From positions 1 to 8,287 of the forward strand of contig JASLGI010000246.1 of the NCBI GenBank assembly GCA_030149685.1: a stretch of 8,287 nt of DNA, read 5' to 3'. The DNA is from Bacillaceae bacterium. GTDB taxonomy: Bacteria; Bacillota; Bacilli; Bacillales_A; Planococcaceae. Both the position numbers and the translations under genes were made by a program. A model generated the notes under the pieces. That model had not been told where the DNA came from. It worked only from the letters and a program-made list of their open reading frames with translations, and searched no databases. Below, piece by piece: positions 1 through 6,381 of the stretch; the first letter of the stretch is position 1, and each line of letters opens with the position of its first letter.

Positions 1-95
1 TACTATTCCGTGATAAGTTATATATGTGAAATAAATCACATACCAAACATACACCCCTTTTGTTTGAACGTGAACATTTCTCCCATTCCCTTTGT

Positions 96-134
96 AAAAG
101 AACATCCCTCTCCCCCAGGAGTGGATGTTCTTTT
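96..134. terminator. Bidirectional hairpin terminator at left edge
   Basis: A perfect 12-bp stem (AAAAGAACATCC at 96-107 pairing with GGATGTTCTTTT at 123-134) encloses a C-rich loop. The loop can add an inner CTCC/GGAG helix (110-113 with 118-121). The outer stem is A-rich on the left and T-rich on the right, so it can act as an intrinsic terminator on either strand. It lies beyond the spxH terminator and could close a rightward gene left of the window or serve as a back-up for the leftward operon. I recognise no gene in positions 1-239. Confidence 0.8.
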
Positions 135-212
135 CTTTAAAAGTTTGTACATACTGATTGCGAACGCTTGCGGCCGATGCTGTGGGTGCTGAAGATCTGT
201 AGTACATTTGTC

Positions 213-255
213 AAAAAAAGTGGTACTGAGTGTTATTACTCAGTACCACTTTTTT
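213..255. terminator. Bidirectional terminator of the globin-spxH operon
   Basis: The 12-nt arm GTGGTACTGAGT (220-231) pairs perfectly with ACTCAGTACCAC (238-249) around a 6-nt loop. It is preceded by seven A (213-219) and followed by a run of T, so it has the form of an intrinsic terminator on both strands. On the minus strand the spxH stop codon TGA (240-242) and its last codons lie inside the upstream arm, so translation runs into the stem. Confidence 0.9.
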
Positions 256-1073
256 GTTGGACAAATATTCGTTTTTTTACTCCATAAAGTCGTTTGATTA
301 AAAGTCGTACGTTCGACATGTTGTTGGAGTAGTTTCTTTTTCAGTTCACGTTCGGCTGTTTTTAAAGGAATGCGGTAGATACTCGCGATCTCTTCTGTCG
401 TTAATGCATCGAAACGAATGAGTAAATCATCAATAGACGGGGGAATGCTCGGGACGATTTTTTCATCTGTCAATTCAGTTAAGATTTGTTCATAAATATC
501 ATAACTATACACACCACTTACTTTTAGTCCTTCGTCTTCAATGTTTTCATTAAAAAAGACGAATGTTGGAGCTGTCTCAACATCCATTTCATGTGCTAAA
601 TACAAATCAACTTGTAAAGCGCGAAGCACATGAGGGGAAGAGAAGTCTCTTTTAAACTCGTCTACGTCTAATTGTAATTCGTGCGCGATATCCATTAAAA
701 CATCAAATGATGTAATATCACGTGTTTGTAAAGAAGCATATAATAATAATTTGGATAAAAAGCGGAACCCGGCACGTTTACCTTGGAACTCAGCTGCTTT
801 GATCGCTAAGCTCGGGAACGATAAGTGACGCTCTTCGCAATATGGATTTTCACAGCTAATACTTTGTGCTTCCATGTTCAGTGTGCGGATGGAAGTTCGT
901 AAGACGATTCGTAATGAAAAATATTGTTCATAATCTACTTGGAGACGTCGTAATAACGGTTGTAAAGATAAACAATCAGAACAGAGTGGATCGATAAAAA
1001 TATACATTTCAATCGGAGGCGAGCATCGATTTACCGATGCTCGACGTTCCGAAGAAGTTGCCTGCTGATTCAC
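240..1073 (-). CDS. spxH: SpxH/YjbH, ClpXP adaptor for Spx degradation
   Basis: This is the adaptor that binds the disulfide-stress regulator Spx and presents it to the cytosolic ClpXP protease. The 277-aa protein is about the length of B. subtilis YjbH. It has a thioredoxin/DsbA-like start with strand MYIFIDPL and the redox motif C31-S-D-C34, at the same residue numbers as in B. subtilis as I recall it. A helical domain and a thioredoxin-like tail (APTFVFFNENIEDEGLKVSG) follow. The start is GTG at 1071-1073, overlapping the globin stop by 4 nt (GTGA); a strong AGGAGG at 1081-1086 lies 7 nt upstream, implying translational coupling. The first 22 residues contain one Cys (C17) and no His, unlike the His-rich N-terminus I remember for YjbH. 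The stop codon lies in the terminator stem. An in-frame ATG at Met23 is a less likely start. The family call is confident; Spx targeting is inferred from it. Confidence 0.93.
   Translation of the reverse strand: MNQQATSSERRASVNRCSPPIEMYIFIDPLCSDCLSLQPLLRRLQVDYEQYFSLRIVLRTSIRTLNMEAQSISCENPYCEERHLSFPSLAIKAAEFQGKRAGFRFLSKLLLYASLQTRDITSFDVLMDIAHELQLDVDEFKRDFSSPHVLRALQVDLYLAHEMDVETAPTFVFFNENIEDEGLKVSGVYSYDIYEQILTELTDEKIVPSIPPSIDDLLIRFDALTTEEIASIYRIPLKTAERELKKKLLQQHVERTTFNQTTLWSKKTNICPTKKWY
1020..1043 (-). other. 9-bp perfect hairpin near the 5' end of spxH
   Basis: CGAGCATCG (1020-1028) and CGATGCTCG (1035-1043) form a perfect 9-bp stem with a 6-nt loop. It lies about 30 nt downstream of the spxH GTG start, in codons for residues roughly 11-18, just before the conserved domain. 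There is no T-run, so it is not a standard terminator. It could be chance, an mRNA structure that modulates spxH translation, or a protein site. Confidence 0.45.
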
Positions 1074-1459
1074 GTCACATCCTCCTCCGGTGTGTTAATC
1101 ATATGATGTGCGGTAATGACGAGACGTTGGAAGTAAAATTCGCGTAATTCGCCGTCTAAGCCAACTTCATCCATCGCTTCACTCATACATTCGAGCCATT
1201 CTTGTGCACGAGTAGGAGTAATTGGAAATGGTAAGTGTCGGCGGCGCATCATCGGGTGTCCATGTTCTTCTGTAAATAGTTGCGGACCACCGAGAAATTG
1301 TGTTTGAAATTGCTTTTGTCGTCGAGCCGTTTCAGTTAAATCGTCCGGAAAAATTTTCGATAAATTTGGATGTTTTGCAACCTTTTCATAAAAAAGGTCG
1401 ATCATTTGATGAAGACGTTCTTCACCGATGGCCTCATATGGGCTAACAGATTGTCGCAT
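1070..1459 (-). CDS. yjbI: Group II truncated haemoglobin (YjbI family)
   Basis: A small cytosolic haem protein of the trHbO (2/2 globin, group II) family, which binds O2 and other diatomic ligands; a role in peroxide or NO chemistry is possible. At 129 aa it has the usual family length. Visible hallmarks are the B-helix LFYEKV with Tyr24 (B10), the FLGGP turn (55-59) after Phe51, the proximal haem ligand His75 in RRRHLPFPI, and Trp88 (G8) in EWLECM. The start is ATG at 1457-1459, with GGAG about 11 nt upstream. It is the first gene of an operon with spxH, whose GTG start overlaps its TGA stop; B. subtilis has the same yjbI-yjbH order. A promoter candidate lies at 1496-1524. The reason a globin is coupled to the Spx adaptor is not shown by the sequence. 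Confidence 0.93.
   Translation of the reverse strand: MRQSVSPYEAIGEERLHQMIDLFYEKVAKHPNLSKIFPDDLTETARRQKQFQTQFLGGPQLFTEEHGHPMMRRRHLPFPITPTRAQEWLECMSEAMDEVGLDGELREFYFQRLVITAHHMINTPEEDVT
1081..1088 (-). promoter_or_regulatory. Strong ribosome binding site deciding the spxH GTG start
   Basis: The minus strand reads GGAGGAGG inside the last codons of the globin gene. Its AGGAGG part (1081-1086) ends 7 nt before the GTG at 1071-1073. This placement supports the GTG as the true spxH start over the later ATG (Met23). Confidence 0.8.
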
Positions 1460-1495
1460 ATCGTAACAAACTCCTTTATTAACGCTTGTAGTCGT

Positions 1496-1524
1496 ATTTT
1501 ATCAACGAATAGAACGTTACACAA
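1496..1524 (-). promoter_or_regulatory. SigA-type promoter candidate for globin-spxH
   Basis: On the minus strand TTGTGT (1519-1524) is separated by exactly 17 bp from TAAAAT (1496-1501), a -10 with one mismatch from TATAAT. Predicted transcription would start near 1489, leaving a leader of about 30 nt that carries the GGAG site for the globin. The -35 is only a partial match, so the call is moderate. Confidence 0.5.
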
Positions 1525-1577
1525 ATAAATAGCCTACTACGAAAAGAAAACGGAAGAAGAACACTGTACAACGATGT

Positions 1578-1607
1578 TTGATATGTTAAACTAAGCGTAA
1601 GTAAAAA
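1578..1607 (+). promoter_or_regulatory. Possible promoter for the yjbL-nadK-rluD-mgtE operon
   Basis: TTGATA (1578-1583, one mismatch from TTGACA) and TAAAAA (1602-1607) are separated by 18 bp, giving a start near 1614 and a very short leader before the ATG at 1631. Other -10-like words occur nearby (TAGAAT at 1610-1615; extended TGATATGTT at 1579-1587), so the exact promoter is uncertain. A promoter somewhere in 1525-1630 is expected, because the upstream genes diverge. Confidence 0.35.
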
Positions 1608-1630
1608 ACTAGAATAGAGAGGGCGACAAT

Positions 1631-2002
1631 ATGCATAATCAAGTAGAAAAATTAAAGAAAAATGGTCAAGCAATTGAATTGCAATTAGAGAAGCCATTGA
1701 CGGATGCAACACCGGCTGGAACGTTAATTACTGATTCAGACAATCGTTCATTCGTTTATTTGTTCGATCAAGGTGAACGATATACATATGTGCATTTCAA
1801 AGAACATACGTGGGATGCGTTAAAGGAAGTATTAAAAAATAAAGCGACTTTGAAAGTGATGATCGGCGAGGAACAATTCGTCTTACCGAATGTTGAAGAA
1901 GAGCTGACGATGTTACTCGATAATATTTATGGTAATAGCAACTATGGGGAAGCATTTACGAAAAAAGTCGAAGAGCAGTTCGATTTTTACTTTCAACAGT
2001 AG
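1631..2002 (+). CDS. yjbL: YjbL, UPF0738 family protein of unknown function
   Basis: A 123-aa soluble protein that I recognise as the UPF0738/YjbL family found beside nadK and spxH in Bacillales; B. subtilis YjbL is about 122 aa. No catalytic motif, signal peptide or membrane segment is visible. The sequence alternates predicted beta strands ([39 protein letters not shown]) with an acidic helical C-terminus ending in [13 protein letters not shown]. The start is ATG at 1631 with a modest GAGAGGG site about 7 nt upstream. It is the first gene of the operon, with a 22-nt gap to the nadK start. In B. subtilis yjbK and yjbM flank it; neither is here. No function can be assigned. Confidence 0.85.
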   Translation: MHNQVEKLKKNGQAIELQLEKPLTDATPAGTLITDSDNRSFVYLFDQGERYTYVHFKEHTWDALKEVLKNKATLKVMIGEEQFVLPNVEEELTMLLDNIYGNSNYGEAFTKKVEEQFDFYFQQ

Positions 2003-2005
2003 ACA

Positions 2006-2014
2006 AAGGGAGAG
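2006..2014 (+). promoter_or_regulatory. Ribosome binding site deciding the nadK start
   Basis: AAAGGGAGAG lies between the yjbL stop and the nadK ATG at 2025, with about 10 nt from its end to that ATG (7 nt to the in-frame GTG at 2022). The upstream in-frame ATG at 1929 lies inside yjbL and gives 32 extra residues with no family match; the ATG at 2016 is too close to the site. Confidence 0.7.
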
Positions 2015-2024
2015 AATGAACGTG

Positions 2025-2825
2025 ATGCATTTTTCGATTCAAACACGTTATGATAAATTGTCAGAGGAACTTGCGAGTAAAGCGAAAAGTTACTTGAGTG
2101 ATTTTGGTCTAGTGTACGATGAAGAAGAACCAGATATCGTTTTATCGATCGGCGGCGATGGAACGTTATTGCATGCATTTCATAAATATAGTCACCGTTT
2201 AGACAAAACAGCATTTGTCGGTGTGCATACAGGACATCTAGGTTTTTATGCTGATTGGAAACCGTCAGAAATCGAGAAGCTCGTCATTTCAATCGCGCGT
2301 CAAAGTTATGAAGTGATTGAATATCCATTGCTTGAAGTGATGATTCATTATCGAAATGAACAAGAGAGTGCGACTTATTTAGCATTAAATGAATCAACGA
2401 TTAAATCACCAGGAGTGACACTCGTTGTTGACGTAGAAATGAATGGAGAGCGTTTTGAGCGTTTCCGAGGGGACGGTTTATGTATGTCTACACCATCAGG
2501 CTCAACCGCTTATAGTAAGTCACTAGGAGGCGCTATTATCCATCCGTCATTAGAGGCGATGCAGTTGACGGAGATGGCATCGATTAATAACCGTGTGTTC
2601 CGTACAGTCGGTTCGCCACTCGTGTTACCTGCGCACCACTGTTGTACGTTGAAACCTGTGAAAGGCCCTGATTTTATGTTAACGGTCGATCACTTACAAA
2701 TTGTTCATAAAGATGTGAAGGAGATTGAATATCGTGTCGCTCAACAAAAAGTACGATTTGCTCGATTCCGAGCATTCCCATTCTGGCAACGTGTGCACGA
2801 TGCATTCATCGATAGCGGCGTCTGA
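2025..2825 (+). CDS. nadK: NAD kinase (NadK/PpnK, YjbN type)
   Basis: A cytosolic ATP/polyphosphate-dependent kinase that phosphorylates NAD+ to NADP+, the sole route to NADPH cofactor. From the chosen ATG the protein is 266 aa, the same length as B. subtilis NadF/YjbN as I recall it. Diagnostic motifs are GGDGT at 43-47 with the catalytic Asp45, [15 protein letters not shown], the NE pair in [11 protein letters not shown], and the long block [14 protein letters not shown] followed by LGGAIIHP that forms the NAD pocket. The C-terminal [13 protein letters not shown] is typical of the Bacillus enzyme. The reading frame is open back to 1929, but the ribosome binding site at 2006-2014 and family length fix the start at 2025 (GTG 2022 is possible). 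Its 3' end overlaps the pseudouridine synthase start by 26 nt, implying coupled translation. Confidence 0.96.
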   Translation: MHFSIQTRYDKLSEELASKAKSYLSDFGLVYDEEEPDIVLSIGGDGTLLHAFHKYSHRLDKTAFVGVHTGHLGFYADWKPSEIEKLVISIARQSYEVIEYPLLEVMIHYRNEQESATYLALNESTIKSPGVTLVVDVEMNGERFERFRGDGLCMSTPSGSTAYSKSLGGAIIHPSLEAMQLTEMASINNRVFRTVGSPLVLPAHHCCTLKPVKGPDFMLTVDHLQIVHKDVKEIEYRVAQQKVRFARFRAFPFWQRVHDAFIDSGV

Positions 2826-3744
2826 ACGAGACGCTCGCTTTCATTTGACTTACTTCGTTGACGAAGAAAGCGAAGGAATTTTGTTGCGAGATTTTTTATA
2901 CGAACAGCAATTGTCTAGTCGGACGTTGACTGCTGTAAAACATCGCGGAGGTTCATTACTCGTTAATGGGAAAGAACGTACAGTTCGACATACCGTAAGT
3001 AGTGGGGACTGCGTCGATGTCTATTTTCCGAAAGAGTCTCCGAATGCCTCGCTTATTCAAGAAGGAGGACATGTACGTGTCGTGAAAGAAACTTCTACGT
3101 ATTTAATCGTTTATAAACCGCCTCAGCAGGCTACGATGCCTTCAAGACTCCACCCAACAGGAACGTTAGCGAACAATTTAGCTGCGTACTTAGCGAAGCA
3201 AGATGTTCCTTCAAACGTTCATATCGTGACACGACTCGATGTAGGTACATCCGGGCTCGTTTGTGTTGCCAAAAACCGTCATATCCATCATTTGTTTAGC
3301 GAACAAATAAAAAACGGAGAGTTTCATCGTTTGTATGAAGCTGTCGTTGATGGAAAAGTGCCTCATTCGTTACCGTATTTAATCGATGCACCTATTGCAA
3401 GAAAGAACACGAGTATTATCGAACGAACCGTCGATGCTTCTGGAAAAAGTGCACAGACGATAATTGAACGAAAGAAGTTGTTAGAAGAAGAAGGTAGTGT
3501 ACAAACATTGTTACAATTACGTCTTCTTACAGGGAGAACTCATCAAATCCGTGTACACTTGCGTCATTTAGGTTATCCTATCATAGGTGATACATTGTAC
3601 GGTGGACGTGAAACAGGTGCGCCGATGATGCTTCACTGTTCCCAATTACAATTTAAAGATCCAATAACGAAAAAAGAGATCACTGTGACGTACCCATTTG
3701 AAGAAAGTGGTAAGTCGCTGTTTTCCAACAATAGAAGTAGATAA
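2800..3744 (+). CDS. RluA/RluD-family pseudouridine synthase (YjbO type)
   Basis: It isomerises uridine to pseudouridine in RNA, probably 23S rRNA, although the exact target cannot be read from sequence. From the ATG at 2800 the protein is 314 aa. An S4-like N-terminal segment (about 42-78: [29 protein letters not shown]) precedes the catalytic domain. The active site motif is [13 protein letters not shown] with Asp147. The YEAVVDG segment, the [20 protein letters not shown] block and GDTLYGG follow, all typical of the RluA family. The start is uncertain: the frame is open back to 2725, ATG 2800 has no clear ribosome binding site and overlaps nadK by 26 nt, and TTG 2848 would begin closer to the conserved domain. 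Coupling to nadK translation may replace a dedicated site. mgtE begins 14 nt downstream. Confidence 0.93.
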   Translation: MHSSIAASERDARFHLTYFVDEESEGILLRDFLYEQQLSSRTLTAVKHRGGSLLVNGKERTVRHTVSSGDCVDVYFPKESPNASLIQEGGHVRVVKETSTYLIVYKPPQQATMPSRLHPTGTLANNLAAYLAKQDVPSNVHIVTRLDVGTSGLVCVAKNRHIHHLFSEQIKNGEFHRLYEAVVDGKVPHSLPYLIDAPIARKNTSIIERTVDASGKSAQTIIERKKLLEEEGSVQTLLQLRLLTGRTHQIRVHLRHLGYPIIGDTLYGGRETGAPMMLHCSQLQFKDPITKKEITVTYPFEESGKSLFSNNRSR

Positions 3745-3758
3745 AGGAAGGTGTCTAC

Positions 3759-5123
3759 ATGACATTTAAGGAAGAAGAGGCTGTGCTCGATGAGAACCAT
3801 CTCATTCAGTTATTAGAAGAGGAAGATATTCACGCATTTCGTGAGGAATATTTTGAACTTCACCCTTATGACCGTGCTTCTTTTTATGAAAAAGCACCGA
3901 GTCATTTACGCCAGCGTCTCTACGCGTATTTATCGCCAAAAGAGATGGGGGAAATCTTTGAAGTTAGTGAGATTCCAGAGAGCCAGTATAAACATTACTT
4001 AGAGGAGATGGATACGTCTTACGCAGCGGATATGATTTCATATATGTTCGTTGACAACGCTGTAGATGTATTAAAAGAACTCGATAAAGCTCAAGTATTG
4101 AGTTACTTAACATTAATGGAAGAAGACAAATCACGAGAGATTCGCGCGGTTCTCCATTATGAAGAGCAAACAGCCGGTTCGATTATGACGACAGAGTATG
4201 TCGCGATCAGTCAAGAAGAGACGGTTGCACATGCGATGCGTAGTTTGAAAGAGCAGGCGCCGAGTGCAGAGACGATCTATTATGTGTTTGTCGTCGATGA
4301 TGAAGGACATTTGACAGGTGTCGTTTCATTACGTGATTTAATTATAGCAGACGATGAAACGATCATTCGCGATATTATGAACGAACGAGTCGTTAGTGTG
4401 CTCGTGTCAGAAGATCAAGAAGATGTCGCTCGAATGATTCAAGACTATAACTTTTTAGCGGTCCCAGTTGTCGATTTTCAACAACATATTTTAGGGATTA
4501 TTACAGTCGATGATATTTTAGACGTGTTAGAAGAAGAAGCATCCGATGACTACTCAAAATTAGCGGGGGTTATCGATATTGATGGAGAAGATACGAGTGC
4601 TTTTGGTGCAGCGAAAAAACGTGCACCGTGGCTGTTAATTCTCCTCGTTTTAGGAATGCTTACAGCAAATTTAATCGACCTATTTACAGATACGATTTCA
4701 CAAGTAGCCTTACTCGCAGCGTTCATTCCACTCATTGCAGGTACTGCTGGAAACAGTGGTACGCAAGCTTTAGCGGTCGCTGTTCGTAAAATTGCGACAG
4801 ATCGTACAGATGAATCACGTTGGAAAATGCTCATCCGTGAAGCAGCAACTGGTTTAATTACAGGAGTTATTTCTGCGGTATTCGTTATCGGTCTCGTCTA
4901 TTTTTGGAAACATAATTTTATCGTCGCATTACTTGTAGGTGCTGCGATTATGGTGTCGATTTTTGTTGCGACGATTTCAGGAGCATTTATTCCGCTTCTT
5001 ATGCATCGTTTGAAAATCGACCCAGCAGTTGCATCAGGTCCGTTTATTACGACATTAAACGACGTCATTAGTATTATTATTTATTTCGGCCTTGCAACGA
5101 TGTTTTTAGATAAACTTGTTTAA
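3759..5123 (+). CDS. mgtE: MgtE Mg2+ channel/transporter
   Basis: A membrane Mg2+ channel gated by cytosolic Mg2+. The 454-aa protein has the full MgtE layout: an acidic N-domain (about 1-130), tandem CBS domains (about 133-200 with GSIMTTEYVAIS, and about 205-262 with NFLAVPVVDF and GIITVDDILDVLEEE), the plug-helix region, then five hydrophobic segments from about 290. The pore motif GTAGNSGTQ is at 328-336, and the last helices hold Asp421 (DPAVASGP) and Asp435 (TTLNDVIS), the latter matching the ion-conducting Asp432 of the Thermus channel. The start is ATG with AAGGAAGG 7 nt upstream, only 14 nt after the pseudouridine synthase stop, so it is the last gene of the operon. There is no room for an M-box (ykoK) Mg2+ riboswitch leader. 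B. subtilis prpE, which follows its rluD homologue, is absent. Confidence 0.96.
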   Translation: MTFKEEEAVLDENHLIQLLEEEDIHAFREEYFELHPYDRASFYEKAPSHLRQRLYAYLSPKEMGEIFEVSEIPESQYKHYLEEMDTSYAADMISYMFVDNAVDVLKELDKAQVLSYLTLMEEDKSREIRAVLHYEEQTAGSIMTTEYVAISQEETVAHAMRSLKEQAPSAETIYYVFVVDDEGHLTGVVSLRDLIIADDETIIRDIMNERVVSVLVSEDQEDVARMIQDYNFLAVPVVDFQQHILGIITVDDILDVLEEEASDDYSKLAGVIDIDGEDTSAFGAAKKRAPWLLILLVLGMLTANLIDLFTDTISQVALLAAFIPLIAGTAGNSGTQALAVAVRKIATDRTDESRWKMLIREAATGLITGVISAVFVIGLVYFWKHNFIVALLVGAAIMVSIFVATISGAFIPLLMHRLKIDPAVASGPFITTLNDVISIIIYFGLATMFLDKLV

Positions 5124-5158
5124 AAAAAGCCACTCCGTGTGATTCGGAGTGGCTTTTT
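5122..5158. terminator. Bidirectional terminator between mgtE and yjcF
   Basis: GCCACTCCG (5129-5137) and CGGAGTGGC (5145-5153) form a perfect 9-bp GC-rich stem with a 7-nt loop, flanked by seven A before and five T after. It begins at the mgtE stop codon and ends just before the stop of the convergent acetyltransferase gene, so it serves both operons. Confidence 0.93.
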
Positions 5159-5165
5159 CTTTGAA

Positions 5166-5594
5166 TTAAGCAATTTTTTTCGTCATCGTTCGGTGCACGA
5201 TGCCAGCATCGATAAAAGGAGCAGAAATCATTTGATAGCCGAGAGTTTCATAAAAAGGAATCGCTTGTACTTGTGCATTTAACACGACTTCTTTTGCACC
5301 AAGTGTTTTCGCTTCTTTTTCTGCAGCATCAATTAATGCATGACCAATACGTTGGCTTCGTGCTTCTTCTAATACAGCGAGACGTTCAATTTTCACACGT
5401 TCCTCTTCATAAGGACGGAGGCGGATAGTACCGACAGGCTCCTCCTCGAGATAAGCGAGAAGATGGATCGCTTCATCGTCAAATTCGTCCAGCTCACGTT
5501 CTAAAGGAATTTGTTGTTCTTCGACGAAAACGATTTTACGAATTAGTAACGCATGACGTTTCATTTTTTCAGTCGTTGCTCGTTCAATACGCAT
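5166..5594 (-). CDS. yjcF: GNAT-family N-acetyltransferase (YjcF type)
   Basis: A 142-aa acetyl-CoA-dependent transferase of the GNAT fold, close to B. subtilis YjcF as I recall it; the substrate is unknown. Visible features are the N-terminal IRKIVFVEEQQIP helix-turn (14-30, shared with YjcF and ElaA), beta-4 with VKIERLAVL (67-75), the acetyl-CoA pyrophosphate loop Q81-R-I-G84-H-A86 (Q/RxxGxA), LNAQVQAIPFYETLGY (105-120) and the C-terminal IDAGIVHRTM, which matches the family ending. The frame is open further upstream, but those 26 residues lie inside the esterase gene. ATG 5592-5594 with AAGAAGG 8 nt upstream is chosen. It lies 17 nt downstream of the esterase stop and is the second gene of that operon. 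In B. subtilis a third gene, yjcG, sits between these two. Confidence 0.88.
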   Translation of the reverse strand: MRIERATTEKMKRHALLIRKIVFVEEQQIPLERELDEFDDEAIHLLAYLEEEPVGTIRLRPYEEERVKIERLAVLEEARSQRIGHALIDAAEKEAKTLGAKEVVLNAQVQAIPFYETLGYQMISAPFIDAGIVHRTMTKKIA

Positions 5595-5602
5595 AAAGAA
5601 GA

Positions 5603-5609
5603 CCTTCTT
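5603..5609 (-). promoter_or_regulatory. Ribosome binding site deciding the yjcF start
   Basis: The minus strand reads AAGAAGG directly after the esterase stop codon (5612-5614) and ends 8 nt before the ATG at 5592-5594. It supports the shorter 142-aa acetyltransferase instead of a reading that extends into the esterase gene. Confidence 0.75.
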
Positions 5610-5611
5610 TC

Positions 5612-6337
5612 TTAATATAATCGAAAGGCATAACGGATCGCTCGTGGAACGTCCGGTTGCCAATATTTCCACGTATGGTTCCCTTCAAAAACTTCAAAAA
5701 AGTGATCGATGTTTTTATCATTTAATAATTGATGAAGTTCTTTGTTCGGCTCAACGAAATCTTTAATTCCGTCGCCGCTCGTTTTCACTTTCGTTTCGCG
5801 ATCTCCGACGACTTGATAAACAGTTGTCGGTAATGAGGGTTGCCAATTTTCTACTGCTTCAATCACTTTTTCATTCACAAGGGGTGAATGAAGCATCGCT
5901 TTACTGAACAATTCAGGATAACGAATAAGAGTCATTAAAGAAACAGTAGCAGCTAAAGAATCACCGATTAAACCGCGTGCTTCACGGTCTTGAATCGTCG
6001 GATACGTTTCATCGATATATGGAAGTAGCTCGGTTGCTAAAAAGTCGATATATAAGTCGTTCCGTTCTCCGTGAGGGTGATATAAGTGCCAGCGGTGTTT
6101 CACGCTATCGTAAGGGATACCGACAACGATTGTTTGTTCGATATCGCCTTCTTCTACTAAATCTTCTGTCACACGTCCGATACGTCCGTATTGGACATAA
6201 TCTTTCCCGTCAGATGCGAAAATTACTTGATATTCCATCATTGGAGAATATTCATGAGGTAAATAAACTAAAATCGGAAATGTTTCGTCTAATAAATCAC
6301 TATAAAATGAGAGTTCATGTACTTTGCCGTATTCCAA
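5612..6337 (-). CDS. yjcH: Esterase D-like alpha/beta hydrolase (YjcH type)
   Basis: A predicted serine hydrolase of the putative esterase (esterase D/enterochelin esterase-like) family, similar to B. subtilis YjcH; the substrate is unknown and no signal peptide is seen. From the TTG start it is 241 aa, close to the family length. The nucleophile is Ser127 in GLIGDSLAA, preceded by strand IFASDGKDY and the IVVGIPY strand. The catalytic His is probably His221 in EGNHTWKYWQPD; the acid is likely in the VVGDRETKVKTSGD region. The start is TTG at 6335-6337, with AAAGGTGAG 6 nt upstream. An in-frame ATG at 6380-6382 would add 15 residues, but it overlaps a predicted extended -10 element and has no good ribosome binding site. 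It is the first gene of an operon with yjcF, 17 nt downstream. Confidence 0.85.
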   Translation of the reverse strand: MEYGKVHELSFYSDLLDETFPILVYLPHEYSPMMEYQVIFASDGKDYVQYGRIGRVTEDLVEEGDIEQTIVVGIPYDSVKHRWHLYHPHGERNDLYIDFLATELLPYIDETYPTIQDREARGLIGDSLAATVSLMTLIRYPELFSKAMLHSPLVNEKVIEAVENWQPSLPTTVYQVVGDRETKVKTSGDGIKDFVEPNKELHQLLNDKNIDHFFEVFEGNHTWKYWQPDVPRAIRYAFRLY

Positions 6338-6343
6338 AATTAA

Positions 6344-6352
6344 CTCACCTTT
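6344..6352 (-). promoter_or_regulatory. Ribosome binding site for the yjcH TTG start
   Basis: The minus strand reads AAAGGTGAG, ending 6 nt before TTG at 6335-6337. It is the best ribosome binding site near the 5' end of the esterase and is the main reason to prefer the TTG to the upstream ATG. Confidence 0.75.
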
Positions 6353-6372
6353 CCAAATATCATTCGCTTTAC

Positions 6373-6381
6373 ATTGTATCA
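6373..6381 (-). promoter_or_regulatory. Extended -10 promoter for yjcH-yjcF
   Basis: The minus strand reads TGATACAAT, a TGn extension directly joined to TACAAT (one mismatch from TATAAT). No good -35 is seen at 16-18 bp, which is usual for extended -10 promoters. Transcription would start near 6366, about 29 nt before the TTG start codon. Confidence 0.6.

Noticed and set aside
10..192. Plus-strand 60-codon open frame at the left edge
   Set aside because: It runs through the terminator hairpin at 96-134, has no ribosome binding site, and its composition resembles no protein.
1..208. Minus-strand frame open from an ATG near 208 to the window edge
   Set aside because: It lies downstream of the spxH terminator, passes through the second hairpin, has no ribosome binding site, and its Gly/Tyr-rich translation is not recognisable.
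1460..1630. Possible remnant of yjbK/yjbM in the globin-yjbL gap
   Set aside because: The gap is only 171 bp and no frame shows CYTH or RelA/SpoT-like motifs.
1479..1712. Minus-strand frame overlapping the globin/yjbL intergenic region
   Set aside because: Antisense to the start of yjbL, Ser/Leu/Tyr-rich shadow translation, and no ribosome binding site.
1929..2024. N-terminal extension of NAD kinase back to ATG 1929
   Set aside because: Overlaps yjbL, adds 32 basic/Ser-rich residues without family match, and the ribosome binding site at 2006-2014 points to 2025.
1993..2214. Minus-strand frame antisense to nadK
   Set aside because: Shadow of a well-supported gene, with no family resemblance.
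4550..4834. Minus-strand frame antisense to mgtE
   Set aside because: Shadow of the conserved mgtE pore region.
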